From positions 452,910,287-452,974,286 of the forward strand of contig CM062296.1 of assembly GCA_031216915.1 (NCBI GenBank): 64,000 bases of DNA, in the 5' to 3' direction. The position numbers were made by a program, and so were the translations under genes. The stretch is from Pictodentalium vernedei. Lineage: Eukaryota > Mollusca > Scaphopoda > Dentaliida > Dentaliidae. Under the pieces are notes generated by a model that was not told the origin of the DNA, made no database searches, and saw only the letters and a list, made by a program, of their open reading frames with translations. This document shows, piece after piece, positions 10,201 through 21,910 of the stretch. Numbering within the stretch: position 1 is the stretch's first letter; each line of letters starts with the position of its first letter.

Positions 10201-12663
10201 GATTTAATGACAGTTCACTCGAAACGAAATGTAAGCCTATATTAGAGATATGACAGGGTTTTAGTTTAAACATTTATTCAACATTTTCAAGAGATACAAA
10301 GTACACCATAGTTGAGGGTGGATCAGACAGAAAGCTAGAAAGCTTATACGGGGTCTTGTGAGGAATGAGTCTATAAAATTCCCACCCCCACCCACCGTTT
10401 GGGATATCCAACTAAAGTCAAGCAAATTTCAACTCGAGGAAACTCCACTTGTACTCATCTACTCGCCCGATGACCAAAGTTATTCTTGAAAGAACTCCCT
10501 ATCATATACATGGGGTGTCTGCAAATCACTCCAGGGGTGGAATATCCACCCAAATGAAACACTCAGTATCTGTAACAGAGCAAGCACAAGGAACACACAG
10601 TATGGTTCAGTGGATTGGGCTTTTTTTTATATTGGTTCGAAACTCACTTGAAGCTGAGAATGTTTCTTTCACATAACTCAATCCAGAAGGCGTGGAAATT
10701 CCGCTTTGTTGGTGTTTCTGTACAAAAGCACCCACCATGTACCGTGGATGGATTTTAGACAGGTCACAGGATATCCACAATCAAAAGTACAGTCATTCAC
10801 GGTGTCTGAGAATGTTAAATTCACAAGAACAATGGGTCAGATCGCCAGTGGTACAAAACTGAGAGAGGATGTCACAACTTCTCAAACTGCATGTCATGAT
10901 GTGGACGACAAAAGTTGTCCACAATGTTCATGCTCACTAAGTTTTCTAAAACATTCTTTCAGATATTTTTCATGAATAAATAGTTGTTACACGCTTTTGA
11001 TTGTTCTCAGTCATTTGGAAATGCTTCCCCGCGACATATTATTAACCCATCAAGTGTACAATGTCAGAATATCAATTCACCCAATAAAGCCGCATGTGGA
11101 CAGAAAATGAAAAAATGATTTTTAACTGATTTCTAGCATGTGCATGTAGACAATTTTCAGTTGCCTCGGCGTTTTAACACTCCATTAAACATTGACAACA
11201 ACTGTTTGAAAGATTTCATGGATATCTTTCTAAAAGAAAATAGTATAAAATACATGTATATCAAGGGATGTTTAATATTCTCTTGCTATTGCCAGTATTT
11301 GAGAGAAATTTTAAAACACGGTAGGCCTACTGTGAATTATAAGCCAAATTTAACTGACCACATGTGGAAGAGTAGGAATGTAGGTCCCAGAAAAAGTGTT
11401 GTGAAGGGTAGGCCCACCCTCATCCATCATAAATTGTTGATACTGCATGCCCACCAAACCACGCAGTGACTTGAACACATGTTGGTGGGGTGGGGGGGCT
11501 ACTTTTTCCCCGATATATTTTGCCCCCCACACACACAAGCAGCCATGATGGATAAAATAATTATGCATCGACGTATTTAAAACAACGTTCCTTTATAACT
11601 AATAACGTTAAGCCTGTTTAACTCTCATTGATCGAAGGTGACATTGGCCACCAACAGAACTTGAGAATACTTTTTTTTTACCTTTTACTTACAAAAAAGA
11701 AGATACATGTAGCGTGGGGAGGAAGAGTTGCCATGTCTGAGGAATTGACAGTTTTTGTTACCCATGCTTCCCTCTGTGTAGGGATATGGATGGATGAGGA
11801 CTTAATGGTTCTGCTGATGAAAGGGTGTGTGTGTGTGAGGGTTCTGGGGGCTGTCTTTTTGATGAACTGACTTTCAAAATTCCCAGTGTATTTTCACCCA
11901 AATGAATATTTTTTTACAGAACACCAACTATCTCTTGAAATTGAAACTTTTTTTATAAATAGCTGAGCGTTTCGAATTCGTAATTTGCTTACAACACTTT
12001 CGATACACTGTCAGTTCGGTATTCTGTGGAGAGCGTTCTTTGTTTCCAACCATGCTTGCCTTCCATAGTTCCCCCAGAAGAAAGGCTGCGATTGATAGTA
12101 GGCTAAAAATTCTCAAAATGAAAACGTCATTACTTCTGCCTTCTCAAGGTTTTGCAGTCTTGAATCAACCTGCATGATAATTTTTGAAAACGAAAATCAT
12201 GCAATACACGTTTTTAAATTCTTTTTGTATTGTCGCGAAATGAATTGATAAAAGGCGTAAAGCAGATGAATGAACATCATCTTGTCCTCTGAGAATATGC
12301 ATTCTAATATTTAATTGCCACCTTATGTCAGTATGAGGTGCGTCTTAATTACTGTTGATTGCCTGTTACAAGTACCCGAATATCAATCAGCCGCCACGCA
12401 TTACAATTCTGCAGAAATCGCGATACACTACCGTGCACCAGATGTGATTCTCTGGTGACTTGCTGCCCTAACCTAATGTGCTATGTTTCAAATTAGTGCA
12501 GAATAAGGGACAGGACTTCTAGTTTTAACTGTAAGGCTCCAACATTTTGTCACAGATACCTCTCTTCAGCCCAAGCACCTGGAACAAGTTGCATGTGTCT
12601 AACAGAGACTTCACCCAGCTGATACCAGTGTGCAAAATTTCAATGAATGTGTCAATGACACTG
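7261..12663. other. long non-coding stretch, no gene recognised
   Basis: Short frames occur on both strands but none has a recognisable domain, compositional bias or repeat match, and none was accepted. Visible features are poly-C/poly-G tracts near 8797-8812, 8865-8878 and 8966-8981, a GT-rich run near 11827-11838, and an AT-rich composition. Segments near 8040-8130 and 12460-12540 show weak inverted similarity around aagtcctg, too short to define an element. Confidence 0.5.
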
Positions 12664-12689
12664 TAGCTCAACTTGACAAACTTGAACTT

Positions 12690-13230
12690 GGTAAGTTATA
12701 AATGAAATGGCAAAATTGAAGATCATTGGTACCAATATTATTTAATGAAATTTCAACATAACAGCATTGTGTGTGCACAACGTCAGAGTGATCCATGCAT
12801 TTTTAAATGTAAACTGTAAGACTGGCTAAAGGAAGAATGTTGATACACAAATGCAGTATGTTCAGAGGTTATTGTAAATGGCAACTTTTTTCACAGAAAT
12901 GAATGCTAATCAACAGCTCTTATCTAGAGTTCTTGACTAATGAGCACACCAAGTTCAAAAACAATCCTATGATAAATGTGGCCTGTAGGCCATGTCAAAT
13001 AATGTTGATGCACAAATGCAATAAATTCAAAGATTGTTGCTAACAGCAACAGTTTTTTATGGAAATGAAAAGAAAATCAATAGCTCCTATCTTTGTCACC
13101 CTGCATAAGCATACAAAGTTTCAAAACAACCTGATAATGAATGTGCCCTCTGAGGCATGCCAAAGGAAGATGTTAATGCACAAATGCACTAAGTAGAAGG
13201 TCATTGCTTTGTGGCAATGCTTCTTTTTTT

Positions 13231-13263
<33 letters not shown>

Positions 13264-14709
13264 GTGGGGGTTGTTATGGAAATTCATAAATATACCCTAC
13301 AGAGAGTGCAAAAGGGACAAGTTGTGGCACAAATGCAGTAAGTTCAAAGGCTGTTGATAACGACAATAACTTTTTATGGAAATTAAATAATAACTCACAT
13401 CTAGAGGTCACCCCAAACATACATACCAAGTTTCAAAGTGATCCGATCATAAATGTGCCCTGAAGGGTGTGTTAAAGGGAAATATTGAGGTCTGACTAAA
13501 CTAAGTTCAAAGGTCAGCGGCAACATTTTTTGACAGAAATGGAAGAAAATCGACGGCTCCCATACAGATGTCACCCCACACAAGCACACCAAGTTTGCAA
13601 GCGATCCAATCTTAAATGTGCCCTGCAGGGTGTGTCAAATGGAAATATTGATGCTTAACTGCACTAAGTTTTTACTAAGTTCATCGATGGTCATTGCCAG
13701 TGGCAACATTTTTGACGGAAATGAAAGAAAATCAACAGCTCCCATCTAGAGGTAACCCCAAACAAGCATACAAAGTTTCAAACCGATTTGATCATAAATG
13801 GGCCCTGTAGGGCATGCCAAAGGAATATATTGATGCCTGACTAAACTTAGTTCAAAGATCGTTGCCAGTGGTAACATTTTTTGACAGAATTGGAAGAAAA
13901 TCGATAGCTCCAACCTAGAGATCACTCCAAACAAGCATGCCAGGTTTCAAAGCAATCCAAACATAAATGTGCCCTGTAAGGTGTGCCAAAGGGAAGTACT
14001 GAGGTCTGACTAAACTAAGTTCTAAGAATGTTGTCCGCGGCAACATTTTTCGACGGAAATGAAAGAAAATCGATAGCTCCCATCTAGAGGTCACCCCAAA
14101 CAAGCATGCCAGGTTTCAAAGCAATCCGATCATAAATGTGCCCTGTAGGGTGTGTCAAAGGGAAATATTGAGGTCTGACAAAACTAAGTTCTAAGAACGT
14201 TGGCTGTGGCAACATTTTTTGACGGAAATGAAAGAAAATCGATAGCTCCCATCTAGAGGTCACCCCAAACAAGCATGCCAGGTTTCAAAGCAATCCGATC
14301 ATAAATGTGCCCTGTAGGGTGTGCCAAAGGGAAATATTGAGGTCTTCTGACTAAACTAAGTTCTAAGAATGTTGGCCACGGCAACATTTTTTGACAGAAA
14401 TGGGAAAAAAATCGATAGCTACCATCTAGAGGTCACCCCAAACAAGCATACCAGGTTTCAAAGCAATCCAATCATAAATGTGCCCTGTAGGGTGTGCCAA
14501 AGGGAAATATTGTCTTCTGACTAATCAAAGTTCTTAGAACGTTGGTCGCAGCAACATTTTTTGACGGAAATTGAAGAAAATCGATAGCTCCCATCTAGAG
14601 GTCACCCTAAACAAGCATGCCAGGTTTTAAAGCAATCCAATTATAAATGTGCCCTGTAGGGTGTGCCAAAGGGAAATATTGTGGTCTGACTAAACTAAGT
14701 CCTAAGAAC
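12690..14709 (+). repeat. ~169-bp satellite, main block (about 12 units)
   Basis: Each unit reads roughly gcaacatttt, tgacggaaatgaaagaaaatc, gatagctcccatctagaggtc, accccaaacaagcatgcc, aggtttcaaagcaatcc, gatcataaatgtgccctg, then caaagggaaatattgagg. Units from about 13330 to 14700 are close to each other; those from 12690 to 13330 are diverged, as at the edge of an array. A long poly-G run (about 13225-13262) interrupts one unit. Repeated short frames of ~62 residues across the units are by-products of the periodicity, not genes. Confidence 0.9.
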
Positions 14710-15141
14710 TAGTGTTGTGCGGTTTTATTTTTCTTGTTTCGGTTCGGTTTCGGTTCGGTTTTTAAAAAAAAACTCGGTCTATAGGTCGGTTTTCATTTTT
14801 TTATAGTAAGACATCTGCAGTTTCCAACAGAAACTATGTAGTGTCGATATAATGCCCATACTGTCATATTTTCAATGATGATTTAATTGGCATTGCCTAG
14901 CATTTGTGCTCAGTGTATAAATGGCAGGCATTATCAAAACAAAATAATATAAAAGACAGGGTTGGGGTATTCGTATTCGGTATTCAGTTGTATTCAATAC
15001 ATTTTTTCAAGTATTTGAATGTATTCAGTATTCATGGAATTTTAAAGCATTCGTATTCGTATTCGAATACAGTCAAATTTGAGGTGTATTCATGAATACT
15101 TTTTGAATACTTTTTTAATACTTTACTTGTTTTTGTCCAAG

Positions 15142-15288
15142 ATGTCATCAAAGAACAAATCGCTAGTTTTTATTCATTACAAAATACCAGATAATCCATC
15201 TGGTACTATAAAAGTTCAATGTAAGCACTGTCCAACATTCATATCAAGTCCATCAAATAGTACATCAAACTTCATACTACACATGAAG
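15142..15288 (+). pseudogene. hAT transposase first coding exon (BED zinc finger)
   Basis: From ATG 15142 the frame encodes 49 residues: a short lead MSSKNKSLVFIHYKIP, then V-Q-C-K-H-C and, further on, S-T-S-N-F-I-L-H-M-K. This is the pattern of the BED-type finger at the N-terminus of hAT transposases, where it binds the transposon ends. The exon ends at ATGAAG followed by gtaagt at 15289, a consensus eukaryotic splice donor. No downstream exon with the RNase H-like catalytic or dimerisation regions is recognisable before the element ends at 17118, so the gene is a remnant. Confidence 0.7.
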
Positions 15289-16356
15289 GTAAGTTCAATT
15301 ATTTATGTTTTTTGACAGCAAACTCTTCATTGTTCAAATATTGTTTCACTGTAAATTGAACATTGTAATTGTACAGATTATTCTTAGGACAAAGGATATC
15401 AGTCTGGCCAAAGTATTAATTTTTAATTCCTAAACAACTCAATTATCCAATTAATACTAATCTAATATTTTTCTACAGTAATAGTAGAAATAAGGTGTAG
15501 ACTGATAGATCTGTAAAATTATTGTGCTTGAATTACAACATTTTACCAATAGTGCAGTAATTGCTTAATTGATTTTTGTGAATAGCACTGGCCAGTTTTC
15601 TTTCATTAAAAGAAAATAAAATGTAACAGTGTTCGTAGAATATCACCACTCACCAATTCTAGGCACATATACCCCCCACCCCCACCACCTCTTGTCTTTA
15701 AGTTCAGGCATACAGAGTCTATGATGAATTGATATTAACACATGGGTGTGAAAAGATCTAATTCACAATTTCCCAGGGCTCTGTTCATTGCTCACTCCTG
15801 GGTGGGGCCCTGGGCAGCCTAACAAAATGACCCTACCAGGCATTGCAAATAATAACAAGTGTTGCCAAGTGGGTCACCTAGACACCCATCCTAACATATT
15901 TGACAATGAACTGATGTATGGACTCTTTTCAATATCCCCCCCCCCCCCACACACACTCCACACACACACACAGTGGTGACTAGTGCCACCACCCGCCCCA
16001 GTAAAATAATCAGCAATCATTTCATGTCAGCCTGGAATGGGAAAGTCATATTGTTTGTAGCTGGGTGGGCTTCAAAACAAACCACTTTACCAAATATCTA
16101 TTGTCTCCCCCCCCCCCCCCCCCCCCACACACACCTCTCGCACGCAATGGTTTTAGCTCAACGGAATTGATTTCACAAATTCACTGATGTACTGTTATAT
16201 ATTGTAACTTTTTTTTTTTTTGCCTCTTGCCATTCCAATTTCTACCGCTGATTTGTTCCTTTGGTTGGCCCCCTTAAAGTAAGTTGTGTGGGAATGCAAC
16301 CGTGGCACGTTGACAGCGATATTACGGAACGCAGCTTTTTCCCGTGGATATGGACG

Positions 16357-16516
16357 ATTCGGTCTTGGGACGTTTCGGCCTCGGGACGTTTCGGTTCAAG
16401 ATGTTTTGGCCTTCATATATTGAACTAAATAGAATAAGAACTTGCGGTTTCGTGTTTTTAGTGGGCCGAAGCCTTCAGGACAAATCGTCTCGGGTTGGAA
16501 CGTCCCAAGACTGAAT
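16357..16516. mobile_element. small palindromic MITE inside the hAT element
   Basis: About 160 bp with inverted ends attcggtcttgggacgt and acgtcccaagactgaat, and internal repeats of gggacgtttcgg. Non-coding. No convincing target duplication was seen. Confidence 0.6.
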
Positions 16517-17118
16517 TGCAGTAAAACCTCTTCCCGGATAAGCACATCAAGGGAGGCAACAGACTACATCCAAAACACGTGGTGGGGCAACCCATGACAA
16601 ATGTTATTTTCGAAAACGACAGTGAAATGCCAAGACCTTTTTCTGATATGATATTATTCCCTGTCCAACAGATTATAGATAAGTAATTTTAATTAAACTG
16701 ATTGACTATGTCATACAAACCTGTTCAAAAACGAAGCCAATTGCGCAAGGTATTTCCTGTAATCAGTGAAATGTAGGCGTGTTGGCTGTCTGTTTTGTCA
16801 TTCTCACAGAAAACACAACCCATTTTTACATCAACGATGTGTGATTGACAACTTGTCATACATCATTCTCGAGTGATCTGGACATGCTGCAGTGACCCCT
16901 TTAAACCCAGAATGTGGCGTGCATTGACGACACTGTTATTTCCTGACAAAGCTTGACATTTCAGACATTGTTAGTGCAAACTGAATAAAGAAAACATCTC
17001 TTCCCGACATTTTAGGAAAAAAACGAAACCGTACTTATTTACCAGTTACACAGTTTCGGTTTCGGTTTTCAAGCAAAACCGAAACCGACTTATAAAACCG
17101 GTTAACCGTACAACACTA

Positions 17119-17260
17119 CTAAGAACATTGGCCGCGGCAACATTTTTTGACGGAAATTGAAGAAGATCGATAGCTCCCATCTAAAGGTCACCCCAAACAA
17201 GCATACCAAGTTTCAAAGCGATCTGATCATAAATGCGACCTGCGAGGTGTGCCAAAGGAA
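17119..17260 (+). repeat. last unit of the ~169-bp satellite
   Basis: The array resumes in register directly after the hAT element (ctaagaac, then attggccgcggcaacatttt) and runs to tgccaaaggaaatt, where the acgtacgt-type microsatellite begins. Confidence 0.85.
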
Positions 17261-17315
17261 ATTGTGGACGTACGTACTAACGTATGTACGTATGTACAAC
17301 CATACGTACATACGT

Positions 17316-18451
17316 CAGGGACCAGCCTAGGGGGGAATTTTAGGGAGACTTCAAGTCTCCCTCCAGAAAAAATAGGGAGACTGCCGAGTCATGTAGGGAG
17401 ACTTCATAGGCAAGTGGGGAAAATTAAGACTATTCATGTACCACCCCCCGCCGCCCCTTCATATTTTCAGTTTATGGTCCTCCATTAACGTACAAATAAT
17501 CCAGGTCTAGTTGTCTATGATGCATCTGTGCCAGGTTAAAAAATCACAATGTAATTATTGACTGAAAATCCACCACTGCTACCTTCTCCTTCATGACCCC
17601 TCACCTCTTCTTTGTGCCAATCCCCCATCACCCTCCTGTGGTTGCCTTTCAACAAAGTCTACTAAGCTAATAATTTCCTAAGTCTGAAAGTGTGAACAGG
17701 ACCAGATGTAAGAAGGTTGCTTGGGAGGTACTTTGTTAGTTAATAAACAAAATACATTCTGGGGTTGAGTATTTTGTAAAAGAAATGTCATTCCGCATCA
17801 TTTTTATGGCATTCCGGTGTCATTCCGCGTCATTTCATGTCATTCCGATGTTTAGGAGGACCCTTTTTCAAGATCGTCCTCATGCACACTTGTGTCCTGT
17901 ACAAAGCTTTTCTTGACATCACTAAAGCTTTTTTCCATGTGTTTCAATTCCATTCATGTTTTTCTGGGAATAGACAGCCCAACAGTTAACAATCGTCAGC
18001 AAATCGAATTGAAAATAATGTGTTATAAAATACGTCCGTTGTGTATACATTTTCGGCATCCTAAGGGACGTAACCTACTTTCAAACTGGGTTGTTTTGTT
18101 GAGTCGCGTAAGTCACCTATTTTCGTTTCGACACTTGAAGCTCCGACTGGAACGCAACAAAATAGAAATAAAAAAATCTGCCAAAAGCGACAATGGACAA
18201 TTGCTTGTCGTGTGATTTCAAATAAATGGACGTTTATTTGACGAATTAAAATGCCCATTTATCACACTCGAGCACATTCGATTTTTGAAAATACTCGTTT
18301 TCATGTAAACCTCGCATCACTCAGTTCAGCCTTTTCTCATTTTGGCCAATTTTTAGAGGGCGACTTGTAATTGCCCCGACTATTTTTCTAGGCGACTTTG
18401 GGCTTAGAAGGGCGACTTAATCGCCCTAGTCGCCCTCACGGCTGGTCCCTG
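17316..18451. mobile_element. non-autonomous hAT element (1136 bp)
   Basis: Perfect 8-bp target duplication acatacgt (17308-17315 and 18452-18459) and terminal repeats cagggaccagcc and ggctggtccctg. Subterminal tandem motifs: agggagactt on the left (17341-17415) and gggcgactt/cgccct on the right (18355-18440). No transposase sequence is recognisable, so it would need a hAT enzyme in trans. It sits in the microsatellite tail of the HINE-like element. Confidence 0.88.
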
Positions 18452-18630
18452 ACATACGTACGTACGCCGACGGACGAGAAGTGATGGCAATAGCTCAGCT
18501 TCACTTTGTCAAGTTGAGCTAAAAATGATTCTAACCGACTGACCATTCATGTGGTTTGGAGATGGCTAACCAGGCTCTCCGCTATGTAAATATTCTTGGA
18601 AGATGTTTTTTTTTATCATTAACAAATATT

Positions 18631-20253
18631 CATATATACTGAGTCAAAAAAGGAAGTATAATAGAAACAAATGTGAAAATATAGCATAAAGGATGAAATA
18701 TAATAGTTCTAATGTTGTATGTTTGTGGACAAGAAGTTGTGCAAAGAGTTTAACGACATGTTGTTGTTGTCCACCCAACCGTATACAATTTTACTACGGA
18801 TTTCAAAATAGCAAGTGCTACCTGAGAATTTTTTAATTTATTTCTTTTATTAAGGTTTAACGACACTTTAACAGCCAGTCATATTGTGTCGGTGACAGTT
18901 TTATGGGTGGTGAAAGCCAGAGTACCCGGAGAGAACCACTGAGCAGCTGTCAGCTCCCCAACATCATAACTCCGCACTGCAGCACAGGCAGGGTTAGATT
19001 GGTTGAAGATATGCGCACCATCGACGTGAAGTATGTCTTAGTACACGGCAAAATCGTGCCCACATGTTGACAATCGGGGTGAAGTGCCTTGCCCAAGGAC
19101 ACAATGCAGGAGTCCCAATCGATCACTCAGACGGTCACCCATCCAAGGACTAACCGGGCTTGATGTTGCTTAACTTCGGTGATCTGAAGAGAAATGGTTA
19201 TCGCAATACCACCGCGCCCCCTGCTACCCGAGAATGTCAAATTGAATGGATGACCCGACGATTTTCTTTGTGTTATGTTGTGCTAGAGACACTGGATTAC
19301 TGAGAAAACATGCTAGTTTTTATCTTCTGACATTTTAAAAAATGCCAAGGTTAACCGAAAATCAGAAGTTGCGTGCCATTGGTATGCATGAGGAGGGGAT
19401 ACCTCCAGATGAGCTCGCTGCTGAGTTCGGAGTCACTTTGGCCACTATTTACCGTCTCATTGGAAGGTATAGAACCACTGGATCTACTGCCGACCGACCG
19501 CGTTCAGGTCGACCGAGGGTTACGACCCCTGCACAAGACTGACACATCAGGACGTCTCACTTGCGGGATCACTTCCTTCTGGTGATGAGGACAGCAGAAA
19601 TTACTCCTGGTAGAACTAACAATAGAATCAGTGCACATACTGTCCGTAACAGACTTGCAGTAGGCGTCCATACCACGGACCAATCCTAACCCAATGTCAT
19701 CGTACCGTGAGAATGGAATGGACATGTCAGCGTGCTCACTGAACTCGGCAGCATTGGAGCACCGTTCTTTTTACTGATGAATCACGATTTTGTCTACGAC
19801 GTGTTGATGGTAGGGCAAGAGTGTAACGCCGCCGAGGAGAACGGTTTTCTGATGTTTGCGTGTGGGAAGGCGACCGTTTCGGCAAGGGTTATGTAATGGT
19901 TTGGGCAGGAATTTTCTTGCACCATTGAATGCAGTTGATCTTCATCGATGGTAATCTGAATGGACAGCAATATAGGGACGAAATTCTTAATGATGTTGTT
20001 GTCCCGTTGTTCAACACTAACGTCGGATTGCAGTTATTCCAGCATGACAATGCCCAATGTCAATTGGCGCGTATCTATCGTGACTTTCTTGAGGAGCAGA
20101 GCATCAATCTTCTTCCCTGGTGCCCACTTTCGCCAGATTTGTCACCAATCGAGCATCTTTGGGATGAACTGGACCGTCGGGTACGACTTCATGATCTTCA
20201 AACGTTAGGCGATTTATGTAATGTTCTAAGGCAGGAGTGGAACGCAATACCTT
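18631..20253 (+). mobile_element. Tc1-like transposon, copy A (3' end lost, SINE inserted)
   Basis: The left terminal repeat begins near 18631 (actgagtcaaaaaaggaag then tataata). Sequence to about 20253 matches copy B at 35198-36684 inverted. Copy A loses similarity just after gtggaacgcaatacc, and the 3' terminal repeat is absent. A SINE at 18830-19222 splits the 5' untranslated part. The transposase frame is broken. Confidence 0.85.
18830..19222 (-). mobile_element. SINE with 5S rRNA-derived head
   Basis: Read on the minus strand it starts agggggcgcggtgg, then a 5S-like segment with gaagttaagcaacatc and ccttggatgggtgacc, which correspond to the internal Pol III control region of 5S rRNA. 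The body has gtccttgggcaaggcacttc and ctctccgggtactctgg, and the tail is A/T-rich (aataaaagaaataaa). A 13-bp target duplication gctacc(t/c)gagaat flanks it at 18817-18829 and 19223-19235. Tc1 copy B has the empty site (gctacccatgaatg), which confirms the insertion. Confidence 0.88.
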
Positions 20254-20267
20254 GCATAACCGACTAG
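19342..20267 (+). pseudogene. Tc1-like transposase, copy A (DD34E, broken)
   Basis: Enzyme that would cut and paste its own element at TA sites. The first frame (19342-19542) is the DNA-binding part, a paired-type helix-turn-helix (DELAAEFGVTLATIYRLIGRY) with a GRPR-type motif (SGRPRV). It then stops, and the middle shows frameshifts and stops. The first catalytic Asp is still visible near 19776 (TDESRF). The C-terminal frame (19929-20267) has the second Asp in HDNA and the Glu in SPIEHLWDEL, with 34 residues between. Homology is lost after about 20253, so the last residues come from other DNA. Not functional. Confidence 0.9.
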
Positions 20268-20339
20268 TCGATTAATCGTTGACTACTACCTGGCGATTAG
20301 TAAAAATCCAAATGGCAATAATCGTTTCAACACTAATCG

Positions 20340-21065
20340 AGAGAGTTGCTCATGTCTCTCGAACATGGAATCCATCTTCAATAAAAAATGTAGACAGTGT
20401 TGTCCTTTTCCCAAATGCAGTCCTATTGCTGTACTCTCAAGTGTTTTGAATGCCTAGCTTTGTTCTTGGATATGTAATTGTGAAGCACATTGGCCACAAG
20501 TTCTCGGGAATATATTTTTGTATTATCAGTTCTGGTACGAATACGGTAGCAGACTTCCAGGAACCAGTGGTGCCTGCTGTCAACTCTATGAGTTCAGTAC
20601 ATATGTGTTACCCGCTCTACACATCTCAACCTTCATTTTGGTGTATAATTTGTGTATATTTAATTTGAAATTTGAATTTAAGGTGCTATATAAATAATGA
20701 AATTTTGTTTATTTTGAAATTCTCACCTCAGATATTCCTTAAATTCTATTCAATATGCACAAATAATACATCAAAATGAAGTATGGTAGGTAAAGAACAC
20801 GAAACATATATGAAATCAACTCATGGAGTTGACAGCAGGCACCACTGGTTCCTGAAAGTCTGCTACCATGTTCATACAAGAACTGATAATACAATATTTC
20901 TGAGAACAACTTGTGGCCATTCACATATCCAAGAACAGAGCTAGGCATTCAAAACACTTTGGGATGTAGCGATAGAACTGAATTTGGGAATAGGACAAAA
21001 CTGTTTGCATTTTTTATTGAAGATGGATTCCATGCTCCACAGACATGCACAAATCACTTGATACC
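20340..21065. repeat. foldback repeat, arms ~330-360 bp
   Basis: The left arm (about 20340-20700) is repeated in inverted form at about 20735-21065 around a spacer of roughly 35 bp. Shared landmarks are catggaatccatcttcaata, tttgaatgcctagct, ttcttggatatgt, attatcagttctggtacga and ccaggaaccagtggtgcctg. A third partial copy in plus orientation lies at 21340-21485. No coding domain. The segment before it (20254-20339), rich in gactagtcgattaatcg, resembles a hAT subterminal region but has no partner end. Confidence 0.75.
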
Positions 21066-21479
21066 ACGAATTTACATCAAAAAACAAAATCGTAATTCTA
21101 AGACATTTCACCAGGTGTCATGATATCTTGCATAGAATATGGCAACTGTATAGTCTCTATATAATAATAGTATGCTGTAGTAAGGCGATCTTTCTCATTA
21201 TTTGATTTTAGACGGCATTGTTTTTGTGATGCTTTTGCCACCCCATGACATTAACCGGAAATCGAAAGTAAGAATATGTGTAAACAAAATAGTCAACTTT
21301 GGAATTTACCCCCATGCAGCTCTGTCGCTGTGTTTTGAGGGATTTTGATTTGTTCTTGGATATGTGAAGCACATTTGGCCACAAGTTGTTCTCAGGAAAT
21401 ATTATTGTATTATCAGTTCTGGTACGAATATGACAGCTGACTTCCAGGAACCAGTGCAGTGGTGCCTGCTTCAACTCCA
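21066..21479. other. non-coding spacer with a partial foldback copy
   Basis: No gene is recognised. Bases 21340-21479 repeat part of the foldback arm (ttcttggatatgtgaagcac onward). The rest shows nothing recognisable. Confidence 0.5.
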
Positions 21480-21910
21480 TGACTTAGTGTTTGTAAGACT
21501 GTGACCTTGGGCCTCACCCCCCCTACCATCGGTCCTCACAGTCTTTGAGAGACCCGTTCAAATCTAGTCTAAATTGACCTGATTCGGGTCGACTCACTTC
21601 ACGCTTCATATTTAAGATTAACAATCAGAAATCAACATTATACTTACAGCTGTCAATGCAGGAAACATGTATTCACGTGCCTGCACCATTTTTTGACGAT
21701 GACATGGAAATAATTCGAAGAAATGTTGAATAACATCCAAATTCAAGAACTTGAGAAAAAAACAGAAAATTTCAACATAAATGTTTACCAAAGTCTATGT
21801 CAGATTTCAGGCCATCCAAAACATTTTGTCGTTCCCTTAAATTTCATTTTGCTTACTCTCGAGTTGAACGCATTGACTGTTCTCGAGGCTGCTAGCCTAA
21901 GATTTAATAA
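21480..21910. repeat. large inverted duplication, left arm (first part)
   Basis: Inverted counterpart of about 29640-30095. Landmarks are gacccgttcaaatctagtct, cacttcacgcttcatatt, ccatttttTgacgatgacatgg and ggccatccaaaacattttg. The arm is interrupted at 21911 by DIRS copy 2 and resumes at 28662. Confidence 0.82.

Larger units (their letters stand above)
14710..17118 (+). mobile_element. hAT-superfamily transposon, internally degraded
   Basis: Perfect 8-bp target duplication ctaagaac at 14702-14709 and 17119-17126. Terminal inverted repeats are tagtgttgtgcggtt and aaccgtacaacacta. Subterminal motifs are repeated: ttcggttcggtttcgg on the left, cggtttcggttttc and aaaccgaaaccga on the right, and tattcgtattcg clusters at 14970-15095. 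One transposase exon with a BED-type finger survives at 15142-15288. The rest (15289-17118) has no recognisable catalytic domain and contains a small MITE (16357-16516) and poly-C/CA tracts. It inserted inside the ~169-bp satellite and splits one unit. Confidence 0.9.
12664..18522 (+). mobile_element. HINE-like element with tandem ~169-bp core and microsatellite tail
   Basis: Left end tagctcaacttgacaaa (12664-12680), inverted at the right end as ttgtcaagttgagcta (18507-18522). The order is left end, tandem ~169-bp units, then an acgt/gacgg-type microsatellite (17262-17315 and 18452-18478), then ggcaatagctca and a terminal hairpin. In bivalves, Helentron-associated elements such as the pearl and BIV160 groups have this build: core satellite, tetranucleotide tail and terminal palindrome. 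Structure is the basis; no rolling-circle Rep/helicase gene is present, so it would be non-autonomous. Two hAT elements interrupt it at 14710-17118 and 17316-18451. Confidence 0.62.

Noticed and set aside
8038-12540. Possible 4.5-kb element with inverted ends around aagtcctg
   Set aside because: Similarity is about 30 bp with gaps, and no target duplication or internal gene was found.
13401-14272. Series of ~62-residue frames of similar sequence
   Set aside because: They recur once per ~169-bp satellite unit and have no domain or start context.
19130-19215. Possible 5S rRNA gene
   Set aside because: Only the internal control-region part of 5S is recognisable and it is fused to a SINE body.
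20254-20339. hAT-type end (gactagtcgattaatcg) replacing the 3' part of Tc1 copy A
   Set aside because: No matching opposite terminus or 8-bp duplication could be found.
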